NCBI RefSeq assembly: GCF_910594005.1
Contig: NC_057835.1
Span: forward strand, 51,298,001-51,362,000
Origin: Cervus elaphus
Taxonomy: Eukaryota; Chordata; Mammalia; Artiodactyla; Cervidae
Length of the DNA: 64,000 nucleotides
Direction: 5' to 3'
The translations under genes and the position numbers were made by a program. Below, piece after piece: positions 1-12,849 of this stretch. The notes beneath the pieces were generated by a model. It made no database searches. It was not told the origin of the DNA and saw nothing but the letters and a program-made list of their open reading frames with translations. The first letter of the stretch is position 1. Every line of letters starts with the position of its first letter.

Positions 1-1257
1 AAATAAATTTCAGTTTTACCAGCGGTTTGCTTTAAAAACAAACTTGGTGAAGACCTGAAGGACATGACATGGTTAACCAACTGTGTCCTAGATGATAGCA
101 CGGAAAATAACTTACAGGCCAGTTGAAAAACTAATGACTCCATCATGTCCTTGCTCTGTTTGCCGTTTTAACAAGTTCAGTTTCTGTCCGTTTGATAGCC
201 TTTAAAATGCCCTGACATTGTGCTGTGACTTTTCCTTTCACGTCCATTTCCTGTGTCCTCATTTTTCTTATCTTGTTAGTGTCCCTGAAAATGGCAATGG
301 GGGTGTCATACCTTCTTTTTTTAATTTTTAAAAAAAAAAGCGAAAATTTTGTAAGAGAATAATAATTTGTTCCAGTCGAAAAATCATCCCAAGTAGAACC
401 AGGCTACAATGTGGGTCTTTAGATTCCTAGGTTCCTGTGCTTGTCAGTACGCTGTGCCAGAAAATGGAAATCATAACACTTACCATCCTGAAAGGCTCAC
501 TTCCACTCCCCCAGGCCCCCTGGGTGATGAGTTCCATTCCTAGTTTATAGAAACGACAACTGAAGCCAGTAAGGAGCTCGTCACCTACACTCCAGCTCAG
601 GCACTTTGTTGACTGTCTAATGTTAGCAAAAGAAACACATCTAATGCTATCTCCACAGGCAGTTAAGACCATTGGGATCCCTCCCTTCAACAAAAGACAA
701 ACCTGGAAGTGCATTTTACTGAGTACTCAACAAATATCTGTTAAGGGAGTGAAATCAACATGAGTTCATCCTACTATGAATATGTCTTACATTAGGACAG
801 ATCAGACACCAGTCATCATATCATGTTTTTAAGAACTGCCATAAGATGATCTTGGAGTGTTTCTTTTATTGGGAAATAAAGTTTTATGTAGGATGACCAG
901 TGTATAATGCCTGGAACTTGAGTAGTCTGAAAAATGACAAATGAATAAAACAAAGAAACAAGAAGGGAGGAGGTTGGGAGAAGGGAGAGAGAGGGGAAAG
1001 AAGACAGGGAGAGGGAAAGGAGGGAGGAAATGTGAGTCTCAGAGCTGATGAGGTCACTCCTGATCGTCTAGGAAAAGAATGGATTACTGGAACTGGAAGG
1101 GACCTTGGAGATCATTTGTTATTTACACTATCTGCACTCCCTTTTATATAAATATATAAAGAGAGAAGAAGGGGACTAATTTATTAAACACCTTTTATGC
1201 GACTGGAATAATACAAGGTGTTCTACGTGCATTTTATTCATGATCCTTCAGAAAGGT
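1..1257. other. Unique intronic sequence with purine-rich tract
   Basis: No gene or recognised repeat. A GA-rich, nearly all-purine tract occupies 958-1029 on the + strand. Confidence 0.6.
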
Positions 1258-1463
1258 TTGTTGTTTAGGCTCTAAGTCCTGTCTGATTCTTTGCAACCCC
1301 ATGGACTACAGTCCACCAGGCTTCTCTGTCCACTGGCTTTCCCTGGCAGGAATACTGGAGTGGGTTGCCATTTTCTTTTCCAGGGTATCTTCCCAATCTA
1401 GAGATTGAACCCACTTCTGTGTTGGCAGGCGGATTCTTTACCACTGAGCCACTAGGGAAGCCC
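1258..1463 (-). repeat. Bov-tA SINE
   Basis: Reverse-oriented Bov-tA: the BovA tail region (CAACCCCATGGACTACAG) comes first and the tRNA-like head (complement of GGGCTTCCC) ends it at 1463. Confidence 0.85.
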
Positions 1464-1584
1464 TTAAAATTGGGGAGCTTTTACTGTTTTTTTTCTGAGT
1501 CAGAACCTATTGAGAAGCTCTCTCGTAGTTCTGTTAGATAGAGCACTTATGGGATCTTTGCTTATATGATTTCCCTGATAGATG

Positions 1585-1705
1585 GTGAGTACCTTGAGAT
1601 GATGGGTCATGTCTTTTACAGCTGTGTGTCCATAGTATCAGCAAGGTGCTAGGCACAGGGTACATACTCTATGAATGGTATCAAATATTAATGAATGAGA
1701 AAATG
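1585..1705 (+). repeat. L2 LINE 3'-end fragment
   Basis: Matches the L2 tail: GGTGCTAGGCACAGGGTACAT followed by an ATGAATG-like ending. Old and diverged. Confidence 0.55.
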
Positions 1706-2184
1706 AACTACAGATAAATATCCCCTGATTTTCCCATTTTGTATGTTTTATGGCCTTGGTGCTTATGCATTCCTGTGCATGGAAGACTTCTCGCTGCTAG
1801 GTTTGCATGCTTTTAGCAGTAAGTGAGCCTTACGTTCTTTATGCTCTTTAGACCTTTGAGTATCTTTTGGGTGGTATCAGTTTGCTTTCATTTAGATGTA
1901 GAAAAAAAATATGCAACATTTTAATGTTTTAGCCTTAATACCCTCATGTTTCACTTGTAAAATAAACTTGCTAGATTATAAGATGCTTTCAGTTCATAGA
2001 GGAAAATGGAACTCATAGCTATTCTTTAACTTAGAAAGAATATAGAAAGTAGTCTCATGGTCTCTTTAACTCTGAATTACAACCCAGACAAACTAGAGAC
2101 ATATCTAGTGATGCAGAATTCAAACAGAAGAGTATACCAACTCCTTCAGGATATGAAGAGACCAAAAGTTGAAACTGATAATGC

Positions 2185-2391
2185 ATGGTAAGTCACTTCA
2201 GTTGTGTCCAACTCTGTGCAACCCCATGGACTATAGCCCCCTGGGCTCCTCTGTCCATGGGATTCTCCCGAGAAGAATACTGGAGTGGGTTGTCATGCCC
2301 TCCTCCAGGGGATCTTCCTGACCCAGGGATCGAACCCACATCTGTTACATCTCCTGCATTTGCAGGCAAATTCTTTACCACTAGCGCCATA
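2185..2391 (-). repeat. Bov-tA SINE
   Basis: Antisense Bov-tA with BovA core and tRNA-derived head. The open frames on both strands here are SINE translations, not genes. Confidence 0.87.
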
Positions 2392-3510
2392 GCTAATCTA
2401 ATATTTACAATGTAAATATGAGTGATGATCAGAAGAGGTATATTTTTTTTCCCAGTTCATTTGGGTATCTCACATGAAAGAAGGTAAGTCTTTCTTCTTG
2501 TCCGTGTAATTATTCAGTCTCCCTAAAAGATAAAGGACAACACTTTTGTCAGTTTTTTTTTGACATATGGGCCAATGGGATCAGTTATTGACCCATTAAA
2601 TACTTTTTGATACTTGACACAGAATAGTAAATACACGCATTCAGAAAACAATCTGATGCTACCTTTGTCATCATTGTGACACCTGAAAAGGTCTTTCGGT
2701 CTTTCAAGTACAGATAAACCTTCAGGAGAGTTCTCAGGTGAGCTGTCCACAAGGACTTCTATTGTGAACTGTCCACACATATCCTGTATATTCATTGTCT
2801 ACTAAGGAAATGGCATAGATTGAATCTCAAATCATTAATCGTGGCATCTGTCATCTGGATATCCTTGCTTTTCATGCCAACAACGTTTTTCCAAGTTCTT
2901 CTAAACAGACTCTTTGGTGGTGTAGTGATCATTATACTCTTTTCTCATAGTGTGGCTTTTGTAGAAAAAATAGAAAATGGCAAGGATTGATTTTATCAAA
3001 AAAGCTACATGAGAAGTGTAGATAATGATGAACCCTTTCAAGGATTATTCTCACCAAAGAAAATACTAAATGGTACGTATGGACTCCTAAAATGAGATCA
3101 AGATTGTCTCTGCTTAAGTAGAAATGCTCTGCTTACTAAAAAATTTCTCTACTGATAGCATACAGACGAGTGTGTGTGTGTTATAGAACAAACATTTTCT
3201 TTTTTTGATTTTAACTTATTTTTAATGTGTCACTTCTGGGAACAGTATTTGATTTTCTTTTGAGAATCCACACTTCCCTCATTTTTACTTCATCTAGTTT
3301 AGATGAAGCTGTTTTTGCCCTAGATTGAGGGCTTATTTACGTTTGTGCTTAGATCTGTTGTTACTCAGACAGGAAGTTGATTGAAAATGCCAAATCTCAG
3401 GTCCTGTTTCAGATCTACTAAATAAAAATTTGCATTTTGGTAAGACAAGTGATTTGTAACTCAGATTAAAGAAACTGCCCTAGACCTAATAAACTAATCT
3501 AGGCATTTGT

Positions 3511-3720
3511 GGACTTCCCTAGTGGTTCAATGGTAAAAGAATCTCCCTGCCAATGCAGGAGACCCCAGTTCGATCTCTGGGTCAGGAAGTTCCCCTGGAG
3601 AAGGATTTGGCAACCCACTCCAGTATTCTTGGTTGGAGAATTCCATGGACAGAGGAGATTGGCGGTCTACAGTCCATGGGGATGCAAAAGTGTTGGACAC
3701 GACTGAAGTGACTAAACAAC
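3511..3720 (+). repeat. Bov-tA SINE
   Basis: Sense-oriented: head GACTTCCCTAGTGGTTCAAT, a tRNA B-box-like GTTCGATCTC, then the BovA tail ending GACACGACTGAAGTGACTAA. Confidence 0.87.
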
Positions 3721-3811
3721 GAGGCATTCCATCATACATTCTACCTGGCCATAGTGGGACAGGGACATGACCTGAGTTTGGCCAACAAGGCTCCCTGTTT
3801 GGGGATTCTAA

Positions 3812-3950
3812 GTTGCTGCTGCTGCTGCTGCTAAGTCGCATCAGTCGTGTCCAACTCTTAGTGACCCCATGGACTGCAGCCTACCAGGCTCCTCCGCACA
3901 TGGGATTTTCCAGGCAAGAGTACTGGAGTGGGTCGCCAGTGCCTTTTCTG
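3812..3950 (-). repeat. BovA-type SINE, partial
   Basis: Begins with the (TGC)n run typical of the BovA2 3' end, then the BovA core; truncated before its 5' half. Confidence 0.75.
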
Positions 3951-4338
3951 GACACTGAGTTGAGTCAACAGGAAAGTGTAATCCTTGTTTCCCCTTCACA
4001 TGTTCAGTTGAGCATATGGTTTTCAATGTGCAACAGCGATGTCACCATCCTAGGACAAGGTCTATATGAGTAAGACTATAGTCAACAAGGAGGAAACATA
4101 TTTCAAAGAGGAAGACAAATTCTGCTCTCATGATAGTATTTGAATCCTGGTTAAACTATGCCTAAAGTCAGGGTTTTTCCCAGTTTTTTCAGTTGCGTGA
4201 GTCAGATTTATCTTCATATTGATCTGGTTTGGGTTGTAGTTTCTGCCACAAGCAACTGAAAAAAACTAAAAGATACAGTGATGAGTAATAATTAAAAGCT
4301 TGCTCAAGTCCACCACCTACTTGCATGAGCTCCTAAGC

Positions 4339-4356
4339 TCAGAGAGAGAGAGAGAG
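4339..4356 (+). repeat. (AG)n microsatellite
   Basis: A short run of AG repeats followed by a GT-rich stretch. Confidence 0.7.
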
Positions 4357-4970
4357 TTTGTGTGTGAGTGTTTTTCACAGTTCACATTGGTTGCAGCACT
4401 TTGAAGCAAAGGAATCATAAAAGTCTTGAGATTGAGACGTGTCTCCTTTCTTGCACCATCCCCTTAATTGCTTCATGTATATTTACCTTACCTCCCCTCA
4501 AAATTATAAACATTTCAAAGGCACTGAACTTTTGTTACATGAGGTGATAATTTAAAGTAATAAGACGTTTATAAATAAACATACTAGAACTTATACCAAG
4601 TGAGTGTAGGCTTTCAAAACCACCACCTGAGGAAGCTGCCAATTTATTCAGGTTTTGCTGACTTTGGAGAAAACATTGTTGTGAGTCTTTAGAATAATGA
4701 TCACCACCAGTTTTTGAGCCATGAGATCACACCAGTGTGTTGCTAGTTGCGTCTGACTTTTACTAAAGTGACACTTCTGGGATCGACGTTCAGCCGAGTC
4801 AGAACGTGTTAATCGTGATGGACTAGTGTCAGCCCAGGGCCCATTCTGCCATCTTATTCATCAACTTTCCTCTGAGCAAATTTTGCCTTATTCAAGAAAT
4901 GAAATTGAGTCCAGAAAAGGAGATTTTTCTACTGCAGAGAGAACTGGTTTAATGAATGTTTATGACCTCT

Positions 4971-5193
4971 GTGTGCATGCATTCAGTTGCTCAGTCGTGT
5001 CTGACTCTTTGCAACCCCATGGAATGTAGCCCACTAGGCTCCTCTGTCCGTGGGATTTCCCAGGCAAGAATATTGGAGTGGGTTGCCATTTCCTCCTCCA
5101 GGACATCTTCCCAACCCAGAGACTGAACCCACATCTTCTGCAGCTTCTGCATTGGCAAGGAGATTCTTTACCACTGAGCCAGCTGAGAAGCTC
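4971..5193 (-). repeat. Bov-tA SINE
   Basis: Antisense BovA tail (TCAGTCGTGTCTGACTCTTT) through the tRNA-like head ending near CTGAGCCAGC. Confidence 0.85.
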
Positions 5194-6087
5194 ATATTAT
5201 CTCTGAGCAACTTAGAAAGTAGAATTATGAGTTTAGATTCAGAGGCCTTGTCATCTTTGTATAATAGAAAATGACTAGCAATAGTATTCACAAATAAGAG
5301 ATGAATAATCTATAATGAACTAGTCAATAAGAACATGTTTCTCTTGCTCCTCACTGTGTTGTTGTGACTTGAGAGTTTTGATTTCATGCGAAGCAAAGAG
5401 TTTTCCTTTCTTTTCCTAAAAGGAAAAAGGAGGCCGAGTTTATAGAGAAGTGAATTCCTAAAGGAGAAAATCCTTTTATTGATTAACTATCAGGCATTTA
5501 GGTTGTGAGTTTTTTCCTTTCCTGTCTGTGACTTCTCCACGCCAAGAAGATTTCAACAGGTAATAAACATTCAAAGAAATAAAAGGGTGGAGAAGGCTGT
5601 GTGTTGGTTGTTAAGGAAAATCTAAATCGACTTAGAAGGAAGGTAAAGGAAACCAATGCTTATGGCTTGAACCAAAATAAATTTTATTTAGAGTTCCAAT
5701 GGAAAGTTACACCAGTATCACCAAGTTAAAAATTAGATATTTATCTAATAATAAAGCATGTCCAGCCATTTAAACTAAAACTTTATTTAAGCTGAAAAAT
5801 GTACTTGAATAATAATTTTGTGATACAGACAATTTTTATGAAATATAATGTCTGTTACAATAATCTGGTGTAAACTGCTTTGTTAGACTATTAAAGCAAA
5901 ACCTCTCTGCTAATATTCAGGAATCACATTTCAATAGAATATTGCATAGTAAATAAAGTAAAAGAATGGATCAGCTTCCAAAAGCCCCTCTGTTAGAAGT
6001 GAATATTGTTTTCAGAATTTGTTTTGAAATATGAATTTCAGAACTACAGATAGAAGATAAAACTTTAAATAATTTTATTATGTCTTG
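5194..6087. other. Unique intronic sequence
   Basis: AT-rich, no recognised repeat or exon. Confidence 0.55.
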
Positions 6088-6298
6088 CATGTGTGCATGC
6101 TCAGTCACTATTTGCGACCCCATGGACTGTAGCCCTGCTAGGCTCCTCTGTCTGTGGGATTTTCCAGGCAAGAATACTGGAGTGAGTTGCCATTTCTTCC
6201 TCTAGGGGATCTTCTCAATCAAGGGATTGAACCCTTGTCTCCTGCGTCTCTTGCTTTGGCAAGTGGACTCTTGACCACTGCACCACCCAGGAATCCCC
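6088..6298 (-). repeat. Bov-tA SINE
   Basis: Antisense copy with a short deletion in the tail (TCAGTCACTATTTGCGACCC) and a full tRNA-like head ending ATCCCC. Confidence 0.83.
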
Positions 6299-8240
6299 TA
6301 TTATATCCTAGACTTTCAATATTACATTCCCCTTACAGATTTGTCTAAATTTTTTTTTTCCTAACTCAGCATAAACCTTTTAGAATCACCCACGTAGAAT
6401 ATATGTATATGTGTATACATACACACGAAAGTGAGTATGAATATATGTATTCTGAGTTACTTATTGTGCTGTATGTGGCCATTAATTATGCATGCTCAAT
6501 TATTAACAGCAATAGAAAGCTTGGTGTGATATAATAATCATTTTTAAATAATCCTAAATCTACTCAAGTTGAAAAGATTCTGACAGCAGGAGCCTAAACA
6601 GCTGCCCTGAGCAAAATAGACACTGCTTTCTTTGAAAATTGAAAAAGAGAAAGGTAACAATTATCCCTGAGACACTGGAAACAGAGTTGTCTGATTTTTT
6701 TTTTTTTTTCTCAAATGCCTCTGCCTCTTGTAAAAAGAACACTGTGCCCAGAATGAACCAGGCGGTGGTAAACCTATCAGAAGCAACACTCAGATAAGCA
6801 GATAATTAATGTATTAAAGGTGTAATTGAAATTAAAAATAGCTTTCATATGTGCTTCTAGTACTGTGCAACAATTTATTATTTGTCTGAGGTGCTTTCTT
6901 GAATTTTAAGTCACAATGCCATGTGGAGCCAAGGTAGAAAATAATTCTACAACATAACTATCTCTACAAGATGAAACTTGATACAGAATTGAGTAGGGGT
7001 AGAAACCATGATCATTAAACATATGTTTTGTCCCTTTATATTTCTTCCACAAATCTAGTGTTGCTTTTTATCATTAAGAGAATTCTGAGTCAGACCAGTA
7101 TCAGTTAAGTCAAACTATGTCCTTGCTATATGAAATCTATCTGTCTAGAGGTATTTTTAGCATAGATTAAAATTCCCAATGTGCTTGCAAATTATTTGCC
7201 TGGTAAAAAGTTTAGAAAAAAATTTCCCTTTGGTTGTCTAACTTAATCCTGATTTATATTTAGTTTTAAAAAGTAAAAACCTGCAGAGAACCCTCGTAAC
7301 AACTTTAAACATATTCCCATTTACAATGAGTGTATAATGGGATACACTTATTGGTGGGAGCTTTGAAAATCAGAACATTCAAAGGAATTGTTTCTCCATT
7401 TTAAAAACCATACCTGCTTATATTAATGAACTCAGTTCACTGTGATATTTTCAAATGCTTTCTGCATCACTTCCTTGATAGGCCACAAATGTTACTTTCA
7501 TGTTCTCTAAGTTTCAAAATAACTCCCTCAGATAGGAAATCATATTATTTTTCCAGTTTTGATCCCTTTCTTCCCCTACCATCAATATTTGTGCCTTGGT
7601 AAATCAGTCTCTTTTCATGCTTTCTTAAAAAAAAAAAGTCAAGTTCAAGAAAGAATAGCACAGCTGTTTGAGATGTCATGTCTTATAAAACAAATCTATT
7701 AGGAAGGTCAAATCGTGGAAGGGGTCAAGTTAATGATATAAGTGGAATAATTTAGTCATTTTCTGAAATTTGTAAACTTACAAACATAAAAGCCCTGCAT
7801 TAGATTGACTAATTAGCTAAACCTCTGCTAATGGTGATTTTCTTCCTTAAAAATTAGGACTTTTATGTTTAAGGCACACTTTTCTTTACCTTTATTTTTT
7901 TCTTTTTGGTAAATGTGAATTGCTTTGAATTTTAGTCTGGTACTAGTTAGTCCATTGTGTTTATTTTTAAATTATTGCCTTCATTTGGGATGAATTTAAA
8001 AGAATATGATTATTTCCATTCTTATTTTGTCAAAGAAATATACACATGGGCAACAAAGTATACATATATGTAGAATTCTATGTGTACATGTATGTATAAT
8101 ATATATATTAAATTAATAAAATAATAAAATCTTAGAAAATAGGTAGAAAAAGAGGGATGACCAAAGTCAGATCTAGCCACCTAAATTTTCCTCTGGCAAG
8201 TACATAACCTTTTGAAGCATATAATATCTACAAATTCCTT
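6299..8240. other. Unique AT-rich intronic sequence
   Basis: No recognised gene or SINE in about 1.9 kb. A T-run lies at 6346-6358 and TA-rich low complexity at 8038-8110. Confidence 0.5.
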
Positions 8241-8463
8241 TGCATGCATGCTAAGTCATCTCAGTCATGTCCGACTCTTTGAGACCCTATGTACTGTAGC
8301 CCACCAGGCTCCTCTGTCCATGGGATTCTCCAGGCAAGAATACTGGAGTGGGTTGCCATGCCCTCCTCCAGGGGATCTTCCCGACCCAAGGAATGAACCC
8401 ACATCTCTTACAGCTCCTGCATTGACAGGCAGGTTCTTTACCACTAGCGCCACCTGAGAATCC
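8241..8463 (-). repeat. Bov-tA SINE
   Basis: Antisense and well preserved: CAGTCATGTCCGACTCTTTG at the tail end and a head with the CTAGCGCCACCTGAGAA variant. Confidence 0.87.
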
Positions 8464-8734
8464 AATGAATTCCTTCAAGCATACATATATGATTAATTCT
8501 TCATGAAATCTACCTGTTGGTTTCTTACGTTCATTGATTCATTATTTCTGCCATTACACTTTTTCACTTAAAATATTTTAACTTGTTGGCTGTTATAAAC
8601 TTTTTAACCTGGGAAAGAAGTGTAAGTTTGTGAGTTTTAAAAGCAGACATTTAAAAATGTAAGACCACCTGTCCCTAAATTTTTTAAGTTATTAAACTGG
8701 ATGACCTTGAAACCACTTCATTTTAAAGAAATGT

Positions 8735-8880
8735 GTGCATGTATTCACACAGATACGTATTTTAAATATATGTTTGTGTGCATGTGAATGTATTCTTTCT
8801 GTGTATTTTATTTACATGTATGTTTATACTTACATGTATGAATACATTATATATGTATTTTACATATACATATATAAAAT
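8735..8880. repeat. TA/TG-rich low-complexity tract
   Basis: Interleaved TATG, ACAT and TATA motifs just before a SINE tail fragment. Confidence 0.6.
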
Positions 8881-8925
8881 AGTCCATGGGGTCACGAAGA
8901 GTTGGACACGACTGAAGCGACTAAT
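8881..8925 (+). repeat. BovB/BovA 3'-end fragment
   Basis: Only the last 45 bases of the family (CCATGGGGTC ... GACACGACTGAAGCGACTAA) are present. It lies tail-to-tail with the BovB copy that follows. Confidence 0.75.
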
Positions 8926-8938
8926 CACATATGAAATC

Positions 8939-10170
8939 AGTTCAGTTCAGTTCAGTCGCTCAGTCGTGTCCGACTCTTTGCGACCCCATGAATCGCAGTG
9001 CGCCAGGCCTCCCTGTCCATCACCAACTCCTAGAGTCTACCCAAACTCATGTCCATCAAGTCGGTGATGCCATCCAGCCATCTCATCCTCTGTCGTCCCC
9101 TTCTCCTCCTGCCCCCAATCCCTCCCAGCATCAGGGTCTTTTCCAGTGAGTCAATTCTTCACATGAGTTGGCCAAAGTATTGGAGTTTCAGCTTCAGCAT
9201 CAGTCCTTCCAATGAACACCCAGGACAGATCTCCTTCAGGATGGACTGGTTGGATCTCCTTGCAGTCCAAGGGACTCTCAAGAGTCTTCTCCAACACCAG
9301 AGTTCAAAAGCATCAATTCTTCGGTGCTTAGCCTTCTTCACAGTCCAGCTCTCACATCCATACATGACCCCTGGAAAAACCATAGCCTTGATTAGACAGA
9401 CCTTTATTGGCAAAGTAATGTCTCCACTTTTTAATGTGCTATCTAGGTTGGTCATAACTTTCCTTCCAAAGAGTAAGCATCTTTTAATTTCATGGCTGCA
9501 GTCACCATCTGCAGTGATTTTGGAGCCCAAAAAAATAAAGTCTGACACTGTTTCCCCTGTTTCACCATCTATTTCCCGTGAAGTGATGGGACTGGATGCC
9601 ATGATCTTAGTTTTCTGAATGTTGAGCTTTAAGCCAACTTTTTCACTCTCCTCTTTCACTTTCATCAAGAGGCTTTTTAGTTCCTCTTCACTTTCTGCCA
9701 TAAGGGTGGTATCATCTGCATATCTCAGGTTATTGATATTTCTCCTGGCAATCTTGATTCCAGCTTGTGCTTCTTCCAGCCCAGCATCTCTCATGATGGA
9801 CTCTGCATATAAGTTAAATAAACAGGGTGACAACATACAGCCTTGAAGTACTCCTTTTCCTATTTGGAACCAGTCTGTTGTTCCATGTCCAGTTCTAACT
9901 GTTGCTTCCTGAGCTGCATACAGGTTTCTCAAGAGGCAGGTCAGATGGTCTGGTATTCCCATATCTTTCAGAAATTTCCACAGTTTATTGTGATCCACAC
10001 AGTCAAAGGCTTTGGCATAGTCAATAAAGCAGAAATAGATGTCTTCTGGAACTCTCTTGCTTTTTCGATGATCCAGCGGATGTTGGCAATTTGATCTCTG
10101 GTTCCTCTGCTTTTTCTAAAACCAGCTTGAACATCTGGAAGTTCACAGTTCATGTATTGCTGAAATAGAG
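8939..10170 (-). mobile_element. BovB (RTE-type) LINE, 5'-truncated, broken reverse transcriptase
   Basis: A non-LTR retrotransposon fragment read on the - strand. The 279-codon frame at 9159-9998 covers the reverse-transcriptase palm with the YADD catalytic motif, preceded by a LQGC-like block and followed by the TVKKA...CWRRLLR region typical of BovB. The N-terminal part continues in another frame (9968-10153, QAGFRKSRGTRDQ). A one-base loss near 10050 compared with the expected frame explains the split. The 3' end of the element is at 8939-9150. The element is truncated at its 5' end, lacks the endonuclease, and cannot be active. BovB is the hallmark horizontally acquired RTE LINE of ruminants. 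Frames on the + strand across it are shadows. Confidence 0.93.
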
Positions 10171-12316
10171 GAAGTCAAATTCCAAATGATTATTTATGGA
10201 CATAAATATCCAAAATAATTTCTTGTACAAAGTTTTCTGTTGTGATCTATACGAATTTAAGCAAATCACTTTGTGTAATCTATGAATTAAATGTCCACTG
10301 TCATATTTTGTGATAATATATATAATCTAGGTGATCACACCACATGAAAGGAAGAAAATTACGTGCAGCTAGAATGAGTTATATATATAAGGGAACTTGA
10401 CCTTAACCAACAGTGCATTTCTTTATGTTCTAGAAAATTCCCAAGGCCACCTATTCCTTCTTCACATTTCTGTTTAGCTTTATGATGAGAAATATATATC
10501 TTTGACAGACTTGTGCAACTTATGTAAGTGACTAAGTCATCACACACTGCTTTATGTAATGAATCCTTTAAGGTATTTTGGAACACAGTTGAAAAAGAAA
10601 TGAGAGAAGTCAGAAGACAGAGGCAAGAGAGATATTTCTATTTTTTTAATGTATAATTAATGTTATATACTTTTTTTAGGACAGTCATCTTTATGTGAGA
10701 GTTTTAGGATCACTATTCATACTTAAAAATAACATAAATATGAGGTACTTTGTACATTTTTTCCTCACATTTTCATAAATATGTAGCTACAAAGGTTGAA
10801 CTTTACATGTCCAAAGGTTACTCAGTTACTCAATATCTTCTGAAATCTAATACCTATTTATACTTATTATATTCTGAAATTAAGAAAGAAAGGAATTTAA
10901 TGCTCACCGAGTGATGCATGTATTCTCTCATATAATTATATTTATGTCAATTGAGTGAATATGTGAATTCAGAGAACTCTAACATAGTAATAAAAGTAAA
11001 TCACAAATTTTGATGTCTTATTTCCCACCTAATAAAATCAATATTTATTAGGCTGACATTGAAAACACTCTCTTAGGTACTGTTACTACCTTTTTTCCTA
11101 CAATCTGATGTACATGTAGTGAATTATATTTATTATCAACTCTCCAGAAAACTCATGGAATTTTTTTTCTTTAGTCTAATAACATCATTGGTACTTTAGT
11201 TTCACTTATAAAATATTATATTGCTTTAATGAAAATAAAAGTAACTAGTGACATTTTACCATGTGTTAGTGCTGAAAATGTTTTAATGGATTCAGTTGTG
11301 TATGTGTGTATATATACACATATGTACATGTATGTATATATCTGTGTGTGTATATATACATGTATACACAAATACACACACAAACATATGCCACGTCTCT
11401 GAGTTCTGAAAATTGATCAGAAGCTCATGTAAACAAAGCTCATTCCTCTTCTCTCCTGTCACATAATACATTGTTTAAATATGGTACAGAATTTATTAAT
11501 TTTCTATTATGTCTCAGAAGCTGAAACTGTTTTCAGTTTGAGTCCTATTTTCTGTGATAATGACCGCCATTTATATTTCATAAATATGGCTGCATTTAAA
11601 GTGATAACATTTTGATCACAGCATGTATGTATATGTACACATATGCCCACATTTTAACAGACTGTTTATTAAAATTAGCAGTATCCTCTCTGATAGAGGT
11701 CAATTCAGTAAAACTGTCAATGATAAAACACCAACTATGTGCAATGCACTGATAATACAAAAGATTAAAGGGAAAAAAAATAAAGCCCTTAAAAAGTCCC
11801 CAGTCCCTTAGGAGTGACATGCATTTGTAAATAACTGGAATCCAGCATTCTTTCTCCTGTACCTAAACTCTGGGAAAGCAGGGCTGTTTGATGATTTAAG
11901 ACAATTTAGTATGTGAAAAATCTAAGGTGGAATTGGCATTCTGAGTTCCAAAAGCTAAGCTTACACAGAGACGACGGATTACTTCTTACGAAGAAAAGTA
12001 GTTTTGATTTATTTGGGGTAAACTTATAAATGTGGAAAACAATTACCATTTGGGGGATCTCTCTTGTTTTATTTTATATGTTTTAAATTTCAGCTTCTCT
12101 GTGAATCTTTTTTTTCCAAACATTTTTAAGAGCTTAGTAATTGATGGTGTTTTCTTTTTTATTATTATTCCACAACAAAGAGAAGTGTTATTTCTTGTAG
12201 GCAAATGACTTTAAAAAATTAATTTGGGGTCCTTCCTTGCTTTAATTTATTTGCATCTTCTGCAGAGGTTGTGGACAGTTTAATAACCTTAATCTAGGGA
12301 AAAAATGATGCCAACA
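10171..12316. other. Unique AT-rich intronic sequence
   Basis: No recognised gene or SINE. It holds an alternating purine-pyrimidine tract (11297-11387). Confidence 0.5.
11297..11387. repeat. Alternating TG/TA/CA low-complexity tract
   Basis: Runs of TGTGTA, TATATACA and CACACA form an imperfect inverted repeat that could form Z-DNA or cruciforms. Confidence 0.7.
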
Positions 12317-12325
12317 GAAAAATAT

Positions 12326-12535
12326 ATGTATAAACCAGAGGGAAGGTATAAGAAAGTCAAACAGGGGCTCTGTACCAACCTAGAGGTCTGGGATGGGGAG
12401 GGAGATGGGAGGGAGTTTCAAAAGGGAGGGGATATATGTATCTCTATGGCTGATTCATGGTGAGGTTTGACAGAAAACAGCAAAATTCTGTAAAGCAATT
12501 ATTCTTCAATAAAAAATAAATAAATTTTTTAAAAT
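12326..12535 (+). mobile_element. L1 (ruminant type) 3' end, 5'-truncated
   Basis: The G-rich segment GGGATGGGGAGGGAGATGGG, then GGCTGATTCATGGTGAGGTT, CTGTAAAGCAATTATTCTTC and an A-rich tail are the L1 3'UTR. AAAATATAT on both sides may be a target-site duplication. Confidence 0.75.
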
Positions 12536-12849
12536 ATATAAAGCAAAAAAACCACACAAGTTCGTTGCTGTATTGCACTATCAGAGTCCCTCTCATGAAA
12601 TAAAGTCTCACTCATTAGGAGATTTGTGTCTCAGGATGTCCAGCCAGGCCTCAGTACTGGTTTCCTGGTATTCTGCTTGCTGCATGAAATGTCAAAGTCT
12701 GAAATGATTTTAGCTGTTCCTTTTGGAAGGAATGACTGAGGGTTGTCTCGAGAGAGAGTTCGTGATGTGATGAGGTAGTTCTTGCTTTGGTACGTGATAC
12801 AGTGTGATTAACAAACTCCAGATTGCACGGAGAAGCGGGTCGGAGCACA

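Noticed and set aside
2185..2415. Recurrent open frames with phrases like GFSREEYWSGL and PPPGDLPDPGIEP on either strand throughout the window
   Set aside because: They are chance translations of Bov-tA/BovA SINEs; the same peptides recur at every SINE.
3511..3620. tRNA-like sequences with B-box motifs at SINE heads
   Set aside because: They are SINE heads derived from tRNA, lack a proper cloverleaf and are not tRNA genes.
9049..9618. 189-codon + strand open frame
   Set aside because: Lies antisense to the BovB reverse transcriptase; a shadow of that frame.
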